Shown here piece by piece: positions 25,101 to 34,980 of a stretch of 64,000 nucleotides of DNA. This DNA comes from Euptelea pleiosperma (lineage: Eukaryota > Streptophyta > Magnoliopsida > Ranunculales > Eupteleaceae): assembly GCA_035048495.1 (NCBI GenBank), contig CM068552.1, positions 18,106,154 through 18,170,153 of the forward strand, in the 5' to 3' direction. The translations under genes and the position numbers were made by a program. The stretch's first letter is position 1, and each line of letters opens with the position of its first letter. The notes beneath the pieces were generated by a model. That model was not told the DNA's origin and made no database searches. It saw only the letters and a list, made by a program, of their open reading frames with translations.

Positions 25101-27826
25101 AAATGACTATGCAAAATATGCTAGAGAAGATGATGACTTGGATACTCTGGTGACACAACCTCTACTTTGTCGTGATTATCCTTTAATTTTTTAAAATAGG
25201 TTTTGTCGAGTTGTCTGCTTATTCATCTTGTGAAATACTTTTTAATAAATGCTAACAGCCCAATGTTTGGTGATTATTTTCAACACTTAATCATCAGGAA
25301 AGAGATGCGAGTGAAGAGTCTGGTTGGAAACTCGTCCATGGGGATGTTTTTCGGCCTCCCTGCAATTTGGTTATACTTTCAGCAGTTGTTGGGACAGGTG
25401 CTCAGCTTGTGATGCTTGTTCTCCTTGTCATCTTATTGGCAATCATCGGGATGTTATATGTTGGGTATGTTGAGAATTAGCTATTAAATGCTTGGGATAT
25501 GTCTCATTTGAAGCATACTTCATTAACTATTATCTCATCATGCTAAGTGCTTTTTTAATGAATCTAAATGCCTGCTGATTTTAGTTGATCCTAGGATTAA
25601 CTGGAGTATGGCTTAATATGTTTGCGTCTTTACAAGTCTATTTCATTGGCCACTTGCTTTGGCCTACTCTTGATTGTGTTGTGCAAGTTAGGATGGGTTT
25701 GTGTTTATATCTGTTTCATATTTTTTCCACGTGCTATTTTATTTGGCCTCATTAATTTGATCAAATCATTACCTGTAATGTGATTGTTTGGCTCAGGCGA
25801 GGAGCAATTGTCACTACTTTTATAGTATGTTATGCTCTCACATCATTCATTTCTGGTTATGTGAGCGGCGGGCTATATTCACGCAGTGGTGGTATGTATT
25901 TCATCCATCAATTAGCTTCTTTTGCTTGTCTGTTTTTATGTCAATGCTCTCGAATTCCTGGGCTATGGTTATGTTTTCAGTTCCATTTTGGAATAGTTTT
26001 TTTGTTGTTGTCACTATGACACGTATTATTTACATGGTTATCCTTTTCATTGTTTTCTCAGTATATGTTTACTGAAGAATTACTTGTGTCATCTTGTCAG
26101 GTAAAAACTGGATAAAGTCAATGATCCTTTCAGCATCACTTTTTCCATTTATGTGCTTTGGGATTGGGTTCATACTGAACACGATTGCTATATTCTACGG
26201 GTCTCTAGCAGCTATTCCCTTTGGCACAATTGTGGTCGTGTTTGTCATTTGGGCTTTTGTTTCTTTCCCTTTGGCACTTCTTGGTACGGTTGTTGGAAGA
26301 AACTGGAGTGGTGCTCCGAATAATCCCTGCCGTGTGAAGACCATTCCTCGTCCAATCCCTGAGAAGAAATGGTATCTCACACCATCTGTTATCTCACTGA
26401 TGGGAGGGCTGCTTCCCTTTGGCAGCATTTTCATAGAGATGTATTTTGTCTTTACATCTTTCTGGAATTACAAGGTAAATGTTACTCCGTTTCGATTCAA
26501 ATGGCTCGATCGGTAGAAATTTGTCAAAAAAATTGCCAAGATTTGTCAGCACCTTTTCAATAGTCTCGTTTCAGCAGAAATACAAAACGTATAGAAATTT
26601 CCTGATAAAATCTTTAAAAAAGTGATAAACATTGAAATCTCATAAGAAACAAATCTGTGGAATGAGACACGTGGGTAAGGTGGGAGGGACCTCACATGTG
26701 AATCGTGTAATCAAGTTCTGGTGTACATCGGGCTACCTGCCTAATCATTCAGTGTGTGACGTGTCAATGGAAACTATTTTAGACCTAATTTGCTTCTGTT
26801 TCTTCTTGCTTAGCAGGTGTACTATGTCTATGGTTTTATGTTGCTGGTTTTCGTGATTCTCGTTATTGTTACCGTCTGTGTTACAATAGTGGGCACGTAT
26901 TTCTTGCTGAATGCCGAGAACTATCACTGGCAGTGGACCTCATTCTTCTCTGCTGCGTCAACGGCTGTATACGTGTACCTCTATTCCATATATTACTACT
27001 ACGTGAAGACCAAGATGTCAGGCTTCTTTCAGACCAGCTTTTATTTTGGATACACACTGATGTTTTGTCTTGGTTTAGGGATCCTCTGTGGTGAGTTATT
27101 ACACTTCCCGATATATTTATGGTAGTAGTATTCATCTCTGGCAAATTGCTTTGTGATCTAGGTTGTATATTGGGAAACATTTACTTTTGGGTCAAGAAAC
27201 CTCATAATTGGAAGTTTTCCTTTCTGATTCTGGATCATGGTCCAACAATGGCCATTATAACAGTTAATAAAGGTGTTATAACGGTCTTGGGTCATATCCT
27301 GTTTTACGTATATTTGTAAATGGAGCCTCTAATATAATGGCCAGTATTTTGTTATTTCAGTATTTGTATTATGTTTTAATGTCATTTTAATATTTTTTTG
27401 AAATAAGGTATAGTATATCACATTTAATAATAAAATATCAAAAAATACTATATAGTCTATCAGATTTAGTAATAAAATATTCAGAAGACAGTAAAAAAGA
27501 TCAGATACGGTACCCCACTGTTACAATGGCCATTATAACTGTTGTGATGGTGAATAACTGTCAAGGTCCACAGTCACCCCCCATTATTTTTGTTATTTGT
27601 GCTGGATTCATCTCTCTTTTGCTTTTATGTGCGATAAACACGGATGGTTCTGCTTAGTTCCTTCACTGTCCGGTCATTTCGGAGGTTTGTGTTTCTCTTT
27701 GGCTTCTGTTCTATTATGCTACTTAATGTCACATTTGTATGTCTGTCTGAATGTCCAGGGGCTGTTGGTTACCTGGGGTCTACTTTATTTGTGAGGAGGA
27801 TTTACAGAAATATCAAATGTGACTAG
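13137..27826 (+). CDS. TMN1: Transmembrane nine superfamily (nonaspanin) protein, TMN1-type
   Basis: EMP70/TM9SF proteins are Golgi and endosomal membrane proteins with a large lumenal domain and nine membrane spans. Exons: 13137-13235, 23634-23826, 23917-24021, 24274-24291, 24389-24486, 24578-24730, 25015-25149, 25298-25464, 25797-25891, 26101-26474, 26817-27090, 27759-27826. They join in phase to 592 residues, a normal length. An N-terminal signal peptide ([20 protein letters not shown]) is followed by the lumenal domain ([29 protein letters not shown]). The membrane part starts at [18 protein letters not shown]. The C-terminus RNIKCD carries the KXD retrieval signal of this family. Exon 4 is an 18-nt microexon (DDLPLW). 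Intron 1 is 10.4 kb and full of transposons. No disabling change was seen. Confidence 0.96.
13236..14338. other. First part of TMN1 intron 1
   Basis: This is T-rich intron sequence after the GTAAAG donor. I see no gene; the short ORFs here lack known motifs. Confidence 0.6.
14339..14391 (+). repeat. RTE-type non-LTR retrotransposon tail
   Basis: TTGTCTACCCCAAATATTTG followed by GGATAAGGCA and (GAT)n resembles the 3' tail, with GAT repeats, of plant RTE-like elements. The same tail, TTGGGATAAGGCTTATGATG, occurs near 55445. Confidence 0.5.
14988..15290 (-). mobile_element. 3' fragment of an L1-like LINE, antisense to TMN1
   Basis: A T-run at 14984-14993 followed by ATAAGTGTAAACTTTATTAG is the reverse of a LINE 3' end (AATAAAGTTTACACTTATAAA). 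It is followed by non-coding LINE-like text. No reverse transcriptase is present. The left edge is the poly(A) and the right edge is estimated. Confidence 0.55.
15291..16806. other. Intron 1 stretch with LTR-like and tandem-repeat text
   Basis: No coding match. From 15880 to 16080 the text (ATATAAAAACTC, AATGAATGAAATTGAAG, pyrimidine-rich leader) looks like the end of an LTR, but no partner was found. From 16085 to 16350 it is C-rich with repeated CCCCTGTGGCACCCCTAT. At 16376-16497 a unit of about 60 bp (CTATTCTCTCATTC...GAAACCCACTTGAATCTC) occurs twice in tandem. Confidence 0.4.
16807..17200 (+). repeat. Direct repeat flanking the pararetrovirus relic, left copy
   Basis: CTGCATCACCGAGAGCCCTA through CAACTTTGGTTCATCAGTT is repeated at 20374-20748 in the same orientation at more than 90% identity by eye. 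Within it a unit around GAGGCACACCCATGACCA...TATTAGAGGTTTGGAGTG occurs twice in degenerate form. TGGTATTAGAGG resembles, but does not match, a tRNA-Met primer site. Confidence 0.75.
17440..20373 (-). mobile_element. Endogenous pararetrovirus (Caulimoviridae) relic with inverted arms
   Basis: This is an old integrated plant pararetrovirus sequence in TMN1 intron 1. The arm 17440-18383 reappears inverted at 19638-20373, with deletions. Between the arms is a single-copy reverse transcriptase-RNase H segment on the minus strand. The arms carry the stretch just downstream of pol and a pyrimidine-rich tract that ends at the flanking direct repeats. Many stops and frame breaks show that it is inactive. 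Head-to-head rearranged copies are typical of such relics. Confidence 0.75.
18420..19620 (-). pseudogene. Pararetroviral reverse transcriptase-RNase H remnant
   Basis: On the minus strand, 19533-19087 holds a reverse-transcriptase palm region with the catalytic YIDD motif near 19235-19245. The motif A region reads SKFNGFW, lacking the catalytic aspartate and a few residues. RNase H-like text with a [10 protein letters not shown] segment follows at 18853-18593 and continues to about 18420 across frames. Spacing and order fit Caulimoviridae rather than LTR retrotransposons, and no integrase was found. Frame breaks and the motif A change make it inactive. Confidence 0.75.
20374..20748 (+). repeat. 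Direct repeat flanking the pararetrovirus relic, right copy
   Basis: It is the same sequence as 16807-17200, with a deletion of about 20 bp near 20540. It abuts the CT-rich end of the right inverted arm. Confidence 0.75.
20760..21015 (+). mobile_element. 3' end of an L1-like LINE (RNase H tail and poly(A))
   Basis: The frame around 20868-20953 reads [19 protein letters not shown], the C-terminal end of the RNase H domain of plant LINE ORF2. A 3' UTR ending ATCAATAAAATTGTATTTAT and the tail CAAAAATAAAATAAAATA follows. The rest of the LINE is missing. Confidence 0.65.
21348..21440 (+). repeat. Tandem duplication with 57-bp period
   Basis: GGGGCCTTAACACGGCTAAT and the following AGACAATARCACTA occur at about 21350 and again at about 21407, next to the hairpin. 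Confidence 0.7.
21446..21561. repeat. Near-perfect 116-bp hairpin (foldback MITE or MIR-like)
   Basis: Arms 21446-21494 and 21513-21561 are 49 bases each with two mismatches, starting AGCTTAATTATGGTATGTTG. The loop is (AT)n. It is young or conserved by structure. It is in TMN1 intron 1, so it would be transcribed. I cannot tell a foldback element from a small-RNA precursor. Confidence 0.8.
21562..22606. other. TMN1 intron 1, no recognised element
   Basis: There is no coding match. The purine-rich stretch 22290-22350 and the AT-rich 22430-22600 could be part of an antisense LTR, but no partner or primer site was found. Confidence 0.35.
22620..22640 (+). repeat. Minimal poly(A) retro-insertion with 13-bp target duplication
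   Basis: GCCTATC plus 14 A lies between exact copies of TTGATTACAACTC (22607-22619 and 22641-22653). Confidence 0.75.
22654..23633. other. End of TMN1 intron 1
   Basis: Intron sequence up to the acceptor CTACCTGCAG (23624-23633). I see no gene or element with defined ends. Confidence 0.6.
27240..27565. repeat. Decayed TTATAACGG-word repeat in the last TMN1 intron
   Basis: AATGGCCATTATAACAG at 27248 and ACAATGGCCATTATAACTG near 27522 bracket AT-rich DNA and recall the words of the MITEs at 39282 and 44458. No clear ends or target duplication were found. Confidence 0.4.
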
Positions 27827-28766
27827 TGAGCAGCCGAGGCCAACAGATACTTGTTGGAATCCTGTCATTGAGACAGGAGTGTTTGAGAAGAAGCCCAATC
27901 ACCTGATGGACTCAATTGATGTTAACTGATGGAGCCATGGGTCTGAGGGAGGTGATTTTTTGTCTTTGGACTTGGGGGCTTTATTTTTTATCGGCTGTAA
28001 GTGAAAGCCTTCTTTACTTAATTTAGGGTGCAGGGATTGTGTTATAATATGAAAAGTCTGCATACTTGGCTTTCAATTGTCATTTCTGTCTTTCCATTAC
28101 TTTGGAGTTTGGACCTAAGCAGCAATCTATTTCTCTTCATCCCCCTGCAAATAGACATCCCATGTAATGACTGATGTGCATTTTTTTCACTTTTCTCTTG
28201 AGTTACTGTTTTATAGCGCTCTTCTGACTGAGTTGTGACAATTAAAAGGAAATTTATTGAATAATAAATCTGGGTCTATACAAAGGTTGTCTATGGATCC
28301 CCTTTTTTTTTTATTTATGATGTGACTCTGCATCTCATTAGTACTATGTGGTTTGTGCCTGCATATAAATTCCATCCCGGAAAAAATCCGCTATATGATC
28401 CATCCATCCTGTTTGCAACTCCAATGGCCATAGACAAGTTGCCAATGACATGAGGTTCCCATTTTATTAATGTTTTTTGTCATTTTCGAAGTGCAGGTGT
28501 TTTTGTACACAGATTAGGTAATGTCAGGGCCATATATTGGACCGGCTGTAACCCAAAATCCATACTGGAGTTGATTGCAACGATCTGTGCAGGAGCTGAA
28601 GGGAGGCAGACTTTGTAAGACAATTACTTGAAATGTTGTAGGAGGCAAAAGAAGGTTTACATCGGAGTTTTAGGGTCATTGGGATGGACGACTTTTGGGT
28701 TGAGTAGTAATGTGACTGCAGTACACAAGCTCAAGTATCTGAACCTGCAGTTTGCCCACACAGATA
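27827..28766. other. TMN1 3' UTR and intergenic DNA
   Basis: The 3' UTR follows the stop at 27824-27826. I see no further gene. A T-run near 28303 and a low-complexity stretch were noted but not assigned. Confidence 0.5.
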
Positions 28767-28940
28767 GTTTTTTTTTTTTTTTGTGAAAATGCATAATAAT
28801 ACAGCCCGTCACACAAACACGGACTAGGGTCGAAGAACAAAAAAGAAGATAAGTAGCCGAGTAGCTAGACTGAAGTCCCCGTGAGTCGAGTGTTGCAAAT
28901 TTTAAAATGCTGGTAGGTGTATCGGCTCTCATTTCGATTT
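28767..28940 (-). mobile_element. LINE or retroposon 3' fragment, antisense
   Basis: A run of about 15 T (from about 28768) followed by GTGAAAATGCATAATAATAC looks like the reverse of a poly(A)-tailed 3' end. The other edge is uncertain and no coding text remains. Confidence 0.4.
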
Positions 28941-28956
28941 CGTTTTTGTTAATCAT

Positions 28957-29368
28957 GCCCCTAGGCCCAAATGACGAGGCCTAGGGGTGTGAAGCCATCC
29001 AAGGAGAGCAGCTGACAACAGAAAACCCAAATTTGGTTATGCTGGAGAAGGTGATCGAGATGATCACGAGAGACCGAGAGAAGAGGCCAAAACTTGGAGA
29101 GACGACGGCTGTAGGAGCGGCCAGAACAGCTTTGAGAATGTTGAGGTTCCAAGGAACTTCGTCCAGTCGATGTTCAAACTATACGATGGGACATCAGATC
29201 CCATTGATCACCTAATGCACTATAAGCAAGTTATGGTGCTGTGGGAGGTACCATGTTTTGACAGCCTCCAAAGTTGGATTTTCTCAACAAGCTTGAAGAG
29301 TAATGCTCTGACTTGGTTCCACAACCTAGGGGTCGAGTCCATCGGAACTTTTAGAGCCGCAGAGTATG
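28957..29368 (+). mobile_element. Ty3/gypsy gag fragment between 17-bp direct repeats
   Basis: On the plus strand FKLYDGTSDPIDHLMHYKQV and ALTWFHNLGVESIGTF match the retrotransposon gag core of Ty3/gypsy elements; the frame is broken near 29160. The 412-bp block lies between exact copies of TCGTTTTTGTTAATCAT (28940-28956 and 29369-29385). No LTR or poly(A) is seen. Confidence 0.7.
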
Positions 29369-29579
29369 TCGTTTTTGTTAATCATAGTTGACATGGCTGA
29401 TTTGTTAGGGTTCATTGTTATGGGCATCATTTGGGATTTTATGGTTACTTCCTGGTTACTGAAATTTTAGGAGAAAAAAAGTTTGGCTAAAATTCAAAAA
29501 CCGACTATAGAGGCCTACCTAAGCTTTGAAACAGACTCTTCTTTCAACTTGGTTCTTAGCCATAAAGTGTATTCATTTT

Positions 29580-29996
29580 GGGAAATTCTATTTGCACCCC
29601 ACAAATTCCATAAGCACCCCATTTGGATGCTTTTTGGCCGAAAATGCCCTTGAGCAAAAAAATAAAAAAAACTCAGCACCCCCACCCTTCTATTCGTCCC
29701 TCCCTCTCCACCTCTCTCTCTAACAAGCCCCATGGCACTAACTACCGTGGGGCCTGTTTTAGAGAGAGAGAGACGTGGTGGCGGTGACGGCGGCGACTTT
29801 CATTTTTTTTTTTCCTGTTTTGGATTTTTTAAGGGTGAGAGAGAGACATAGGTGGAGGGGGAGAGAGGTGGAGATGGAGGGGTAAAGAGGGGTGCTGGTT
29901 TTTTGTTTTTATTTTTTTCGGTCCAAGGTCATTATCGGCCAAAAAGCACCCAAATGGGGTGCTTATGGAATTTGTGGAGTGCCAATTGAATTTCCC
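29580..29996. mobile_element. MULE-type MITE, 417 bp
   Basis: Terminal inverted repeats of about 75 bp begin GGGAAATTCTATTTGCACCC and end GGAGTGCCAATTGAATTTCCC. Both arms share CACAAATTCCATAAGCACCC. The target duplication is ATTCATTTT (29571-29579 and 29997-30005), 9 bp. The interior is GA/CT-rich with no coding capacity. Confidence 0.85.
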
Positions 29997-30005
29997 ATTC
30001 ATTTT

Positions 30006-30785
30006 TGCTCAACAAGTAAAAGCATGTGTTACTTGGACACTTCAAAATGGATGTTGTACCTATGTTAGAAACTTCATTTTTTTAAATATAAATGCCGTAT
30101 TCGTGATGTATTGTGGCCGTGTCTCTGCCATATCCGGGTAAAGCTCAATGCCGTTGGGCAAACATGGGCTCTAAAAGAGAGGACCAATATTTTAAGAGAA
30201 GTTTGTCTGCTTTTCCTTTTTCTTTTTTTTTTTTTTCTAGTAACAATAATACCACTGGGAATGGAAATAGTGAAAAAAAAATAGACATTATTTTGTCTTC
30301 AGAATATCCCCTCCAGCCGGCCAGTGCCATAGCTTGACAAGTTGTCCTGGTGATCTATGAAAACTTCATTTTACACCTCTTTCCAACAAAATTTTGCTCT
30401 AGAGTAAGCCCCATGAATTGGTGGGAACTTGATCTTTCTTACACTTTAAAGATACATCAAGCTCTACATCATCATGATCAAATGATTTGATTACAAATCA
30501 TCCTACTAATCATCCTTACACCTGCCCAAATATATTTATAGCCCATGTCCCCTCAAAAATCCGTTTCTTCACCAGGACATCCTCTTTGAACAAATTATTA
30601 GCCTGTGATAACTTGATTGCTAGAAAATGGATCTTGGTAAACTTTTGTGCTGTGTAAGTTGAGTGGTGAAAGTACTGACTATCTTCTCTTACATTGTGAT
30701 TTGGCTACTTAGATTTGGTCGTACTTCTTGTTTGGTGAAAGTACCTAATCACGCTGATTGGATAATCATAAACGTCGAATAAGTA
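30006..30785. other. Intergenic DNA
   Basis: No gene or bounded repeat is seen. There is a poly(T) stretch near 30220-30237. Confidence 0.4.
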
Positions 30786-31060
30786 AACTATTGACATTAT
30801 ATAGATGTTTGGCCAATCCCTAGGTGGACCTACAAACCAAAAATCAACCCGATTAGTGATTTCTAACGTTGGATTGAAGTCATTTTCATGGATTGATTTT
30901 AACCGTGGGAATTTGAGCATTATATATCATTAATTGGGGTACAAGGATCCAAAGGTTTGAAATCACTAATCAAACTGATTTTTTGCTTCGTAGGTCAACC
31001 TAAGGATTGACCAAACATCCATATAGTCAGCATCCTCTAAAAATTATTGTGCCACGTGGC
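30786..31060. mobile_element. G-box-tipped MITE upstream of the ferredoxin gene
   Basis: Inverted ends: left ATAGATGTTTGGCCAATCCC and CCAAAAATCAACCCGATTAG. The right end, inverted, reads ATATGGATGTTTGGTCAATC and continues outward through TTTTTAGAGGATGCTGAC to GCCACGTGGC. The tip palindrome GCCACGTGGC (31051-31060) lies about 390 bp before the ferredoxin start codon. Confidence 0.65.
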
Positions 31061-31296
31061 TTATATTATGAACGGTCACCGAAGCTTTACTCCTATTGAT
31101 CATATCATTATTGATCGTTCAAAGATGATTACATGGTTCAGATTGATAGAAGAGCATACCATGTGGACGTGAGCATCCCACGTTTCTTTCTAAACGTAAA
31201 GAGGAGAATTGCTTGGAGCTTGTGGCAACCACAGCCACCAGTATACTTGAGAACCTCTCCTTAGTGATAAAGAGATAAAACGACGCACAAGGATGT

Positions 31297-31306
31297 GCCA
31301 CGTGGC
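31297..31306. promoter_or_regulatory. G-box palindrome upstream of ferredoxin
   Basis: GCCACGTGGC lies about 150 bp before the ferredoxin ATG. CACGTG G-boxes bind bZIP and bHLH factors and are common in light-regulated photosynthesis promoters. An identical 10-mer is at 31051. Confidence 0.65.
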
Positions 31307-31390
31307 AGGATAGAATTTCTTACCCATCAAACCCCATTATTTCCAACCAAGCCCCCCACCATCTACATTAATCTAAACTACTCACTACAG

Positions 31391-31424
31391 CTTCCTCTCT
31401 CTCTCTCTCTGTCTCTCTCTCTCT
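31391..31424 (+). promoter_or_regulatory. Pyrimidine (Y) patch in the ferredoxin core promoter or leader
   Basis: A CTTCCTCTCTCTCT...TCTCTCT run lies just before the start codon. Such CT tracts mark plant core promoters and leaders. I saw no clear TATA box. Confidence 0.5.
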
Positions 31425-31452
31425 AGCAGCAGACTAGCTAGCAAAGATCAGA

Positions 31453-31896
31453 ATGGCAACTTCAGCCACACTCTCTGGGACCATGGTTAGCACTTCCTTC
31501 GTCCGGCGCCAGCCCGTGACGAGCCTACGCTCGGTCCCTAACATTGGGCAGGCACTGTTCGGAGTGAAGGCTGGACGTGGTCGGATAACAGCCATGGCCG
31601 TGTACAAGGTGAAGTTGCTTACGCCAGATGGCCCAAAAGAATTCGAGTGCCCAGATGATGTTTACATTCTTGACCAGGCTGAGGAGATTGGGATCGATGT
31701 CCCTTACTCATGCCGTGCAGGTTCTTGCTCCTCCTGTGCTGGCAAGGTCGTGGACGGGAAGATCGACCAATCGGATGGTAGCTTCCTTGACGACGAACAG
31801 ATGGAAAAAGGATACGTCCTCACTTGTGTCGCTTATCCACAATCAGATGTTGTCATCGAGACACACAGGGAGGAGGCGCTCAATGAGGACTCGTAA
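31453..31896 (+). CDS. PETF: Chloroplast [2Fe-2S] ferredoxin, photosynthetic type
   Basis: Ferredoxin takes electrons from photosystem I and passes them to FNR, thioredoxin reductase and assimilatory enzymes in the stroma. The intronless 147-residue ORF starts with a Ser/Thr/Arg-rich transit peptide (about residues 1-48, ending near ITAMA). The mature part of about 99 residues has the usual length. The cluster ligands are C87, C92 and C95 in [13 protein letters not shown], and C125 in [23 protein letters not shown] and the C-terminal [11 protein letters not shown] are typical of the plant leaf-type family. G-boxes and a Y patch lie upstream. The ORF looks functional and stands alone between two repeat-rich spacers. 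Confidence 0.97.
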   Translation: MATSATLSGTMVSTSFVRRQPVTSLRSVPNIGQALFGVKAGRGRITAMAVYKVKLLTPDGPKEFECPDDVYILDQAEEIGIDVPYSCRAGSCSSCAGKVVDGKIDQSDGSFLDDEQMEKGYVLTCVAYPQSDVVIETHREEALNEDS

Positions 31897-33216
31897 TAAC
31901 TCTTTATGTTTTCACAGGAGATTCTCTCTAAGAAGGAGGGGCGTGGTTCATTAGTTTCTCGTTCTCACTTTTTTTTGTGATCTCTTGTTTGGTTTGTTTA
32001 GTGTTTTTCCAAGGATATATATGATCGAGTATTATGTTTCTGAGACAGCAATTTAATGTTGGGATTGTTATAGTTTTTCTTCATTTTGATCTCTTATCAT
32101 CAATTAATTACCTTGGAATTCGTGCACCACATCAAAAATTGCATGGTTTAGCGTGAGGTGATTGTTTCACGTTGCTTGCTAAACATCTTCCTCTCCCTTC
32201 TTCACATGAAGGGGTCTCTTAAATTGGGATTGCACTGTTTGCACATATCCATCATTTAGGTTGCATATGCTCATTTGGAACCTTTTTTTTTAATTGAACC
32301 TTGTGCCATCTAGGTCGGCTTAGTAATTCAGGTTATCGGATTTATAGTCGACCGTGATCTAGGTCAATCCGGTCTAATTAAGGCTCGGGAGCTAGTAGGT
32401 TTGTATCACTTTGTAATGCGTATAAGGATCAATATTTGGCGGATAGTTATGAGGTGGAGCAATATTTTTGGCACCCAACAATAGCCCCCTCTCAGAAGTG
32501 GAACTCGCTTAGTAAGTAGTAACTAGTGGTTTACCTTAGAAAAGGACTAAATGGGGTTGTAGTAGCAGTAGTAGTTTCTTTCTGAGATCAGGCTGTTCAA
32601 TATTTGATCGGACAAACTAGGGGTATTAACAGGTTGATCGATCGGGGAGCTGTTCCATTCGAGTGAATTTGATCAAAGGGTGGTTGTGGAGGGTTGTTTC
32701 ATATGAGTGGGTTGAACGTACGGTTGTTCATGTGTAAGCGAGTTACTTTGGCACCCACTTTCGCGGGCTAAGATATAATGGCCCCCCTTGTCAGCCATAT
32801 TTTATCAACCAAATAAAAAAAAATGCTTATTTTGTTTGTGATGCAAGAGATAGGATTTCTATGGTTTGGGCTGCAATATCATTGCAGTTTGATGATGTAG
32901 TTTGACCAAATCTAGCAGTTAGTTGTAGGTTATAACACCCAAGGGGTGCTGGTGGAGAAGGGTCAGCGAGTAGTTTAGTTTGGCGTCAGGCGCTCGAATG
33001 GTGGCAACAAGTCCATAGTTGGGCATTGAGTCCAGGGATAGCTATTGAAGGGCAGGTGCCAAACAACTTACAGCCGTTGATCGCAACAACAATTAGCTCA
33101 GCCACAAGTTCTAGTGCTGGCAATAACAACTCGATCGTCATGAGAGCCAACGTTAATGGGGCTGGGTAACATGGGTTCTACTCTAGTGATAAGCTCAAGT
33201 CGTTGGAAATTTCTTT
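31897..33216. other. Ferredoxin 3' UTR and intergenic DNA
   Basis: The 3' UTR runs from 31897, with candidate polyadenylation text within about 200 bp. The rest shows no gene. TTGGCACCCA occurs twice (about 32466 and 32749), possibly retroelement remnants. Confidence 0.45.
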
Positions 33217-33271
33217 GATGGCTGAGTGTGCAGCATTGAATGAAGTTGCTAAACAATGTATTGACTATCCA

Positions 33272-33322
<51 letters not shown>

Positions 33323-33365
33323 GAAGAAGAAGAATGAAGTTGCTAGACAATGTATTGACTATCCA

Positions 33366-33404
<39 letters not shown>

Positions 33405-34980
33405 GAAGAAGAAGAAGAAGAAGAAGAACTATACAAACATCACACATTAGTCAACTTCGACTGAGTTTGTGGCCTACTTATAATGAAAATCTATATTTCG
33501 GTCAAACACAAAACACGTGTCGAGTTAGCTTTCCAGAAATATATGGTTGGTCACTTAATTTAATTTGGACTGTCTTGAAGATCTGTTTTACTGACTGGTT
33601 GTCGGTTACGAATTTGTAACAATTTGTAATTTTGTTTAAACTTGTTCTTCCATTTGTAAAATAGAACATATGTTATCTAATTTGATAGAGAAATCATAAA
33701 TTTTGAGTATTATGAAATGCACATATCACATGTTAGATTTCGTTTTGAATTGATGGCTGAGTGTGCAGCATTGAATGAAGTTACTAGACAATGTATTGAT
33801 GACTGTCCAATATAATAATAATAATAAGAAGAAGAATTGTACAAACATTACACATTAGTCAACTTCGACTGAATTTTTGACCTACTTACAATGAAAATTT
33901 ATATTTCGGCCAAACACAAAACACGTGAGGCTTCGAGTTAGCTTTCCAGAAATATATGGTTGGTCACTTAATTCAATTTGGGCTGTCTTGAGGATCCGTT
34001 TTACCGACTAGTTTTTAATTACGAATTTTTAACAGTTTTTTATTTTGTTTAAACTTTTTCTTCTATTTGTAAAATAGAACATATGTTATATAATTTGATA
34101 GAGAAATCATAAATTTTGAGTACTATGAAATGCACATATCACTTGTTAGATTTTGTTTTGAATTGATGGTTAAGTGTGCAGCATTGAATGAAGTTGCTAG
34201 ACAATGTATTGACTGTCAAATATAATAATAATAATAATAAGAATAAGAACTGTACAAACATCACACATTAGTCAACTTCGACTGAATTTTTGACCTACTT
34301 ACAATGAAAATCTATATTTCGGCCAAACACAAAACACGCAGGGCTTCGAGATAGCTTTCCAGAAATATATGGTTGGTCACTTAATTCAATTTGGGCTGTC
34401 TTGAGAATCCATTTTACCGAATGGTTGTCAGTTATGAATTTTTAATAATTTCTAATTTTGTTTAAACTTTTTCTTCAATTTGTAAAATAGAACAGATGTT
34501 ATATAATTTGATAGAGAAATCGTAAATTTTGAGTACTATGAAATGTACATATCACATGTTAAATTTCGTTTTGAATTGATGGCTAAGTGTGCAGCATTGA
34601 ATGAAATTGCTAGACAATGTATTGATTGTCCAATATAAGAAGAAGAAGAAGAACTGTACAAACATCACATTAGTCAATTTCGATTGAATTTTGATCTAAT
34701 TATAATGAAAATCTATATTTCGGCCAAACACAAAACACGTGGGGCTTCGAGTTAGCTTTCCAGAAATATATGGTTGGTCACTTAATTCAATTTGGGCTGT
34801 CTTGAGGATCTATTTTACAGAATGGTTGTCAGTTACGAATTTTTAACAGTTTCTGATTTTGTTTAAACTTTTTCTTCCATTTGTAAAATAGAATATATGT
34901 TATATAATTTGATAGAGAAATCATAAATTTTGAGTACTATGAAATACACATATCACCTGTTAGATTTTGTTTTGAATTGA
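33217..34980 (+). repeat. Four tandem copies of a ~413-bp repeat with trinucleotide runs
   Basis: Units start at 33217, 33752, 34165 and 34578 with GATGGCTGAGTGTGCAGCAT and end TTTCGTTTTGAATT. Lengths are about 535, 413, 413 and 403 bp. Each has an (ATA)n(AGA)n tract near its start, long in unit 1 (33275-33430, itself duplicated) and short in later units. Each also contains GTCAACTTCGACTGA, TTTCGGCCAAACACAAAACA and CTTTCCAGAAATATATGGTT. No coding potential was seen. Confidence 0.9.

Noticed and set aside
33217..34980. Regular repeats considered as a CRISPR-like array
   Set aside because: The units are ~413 bp of continuous homology with no unique spacers. This is a plant tandem repeat.
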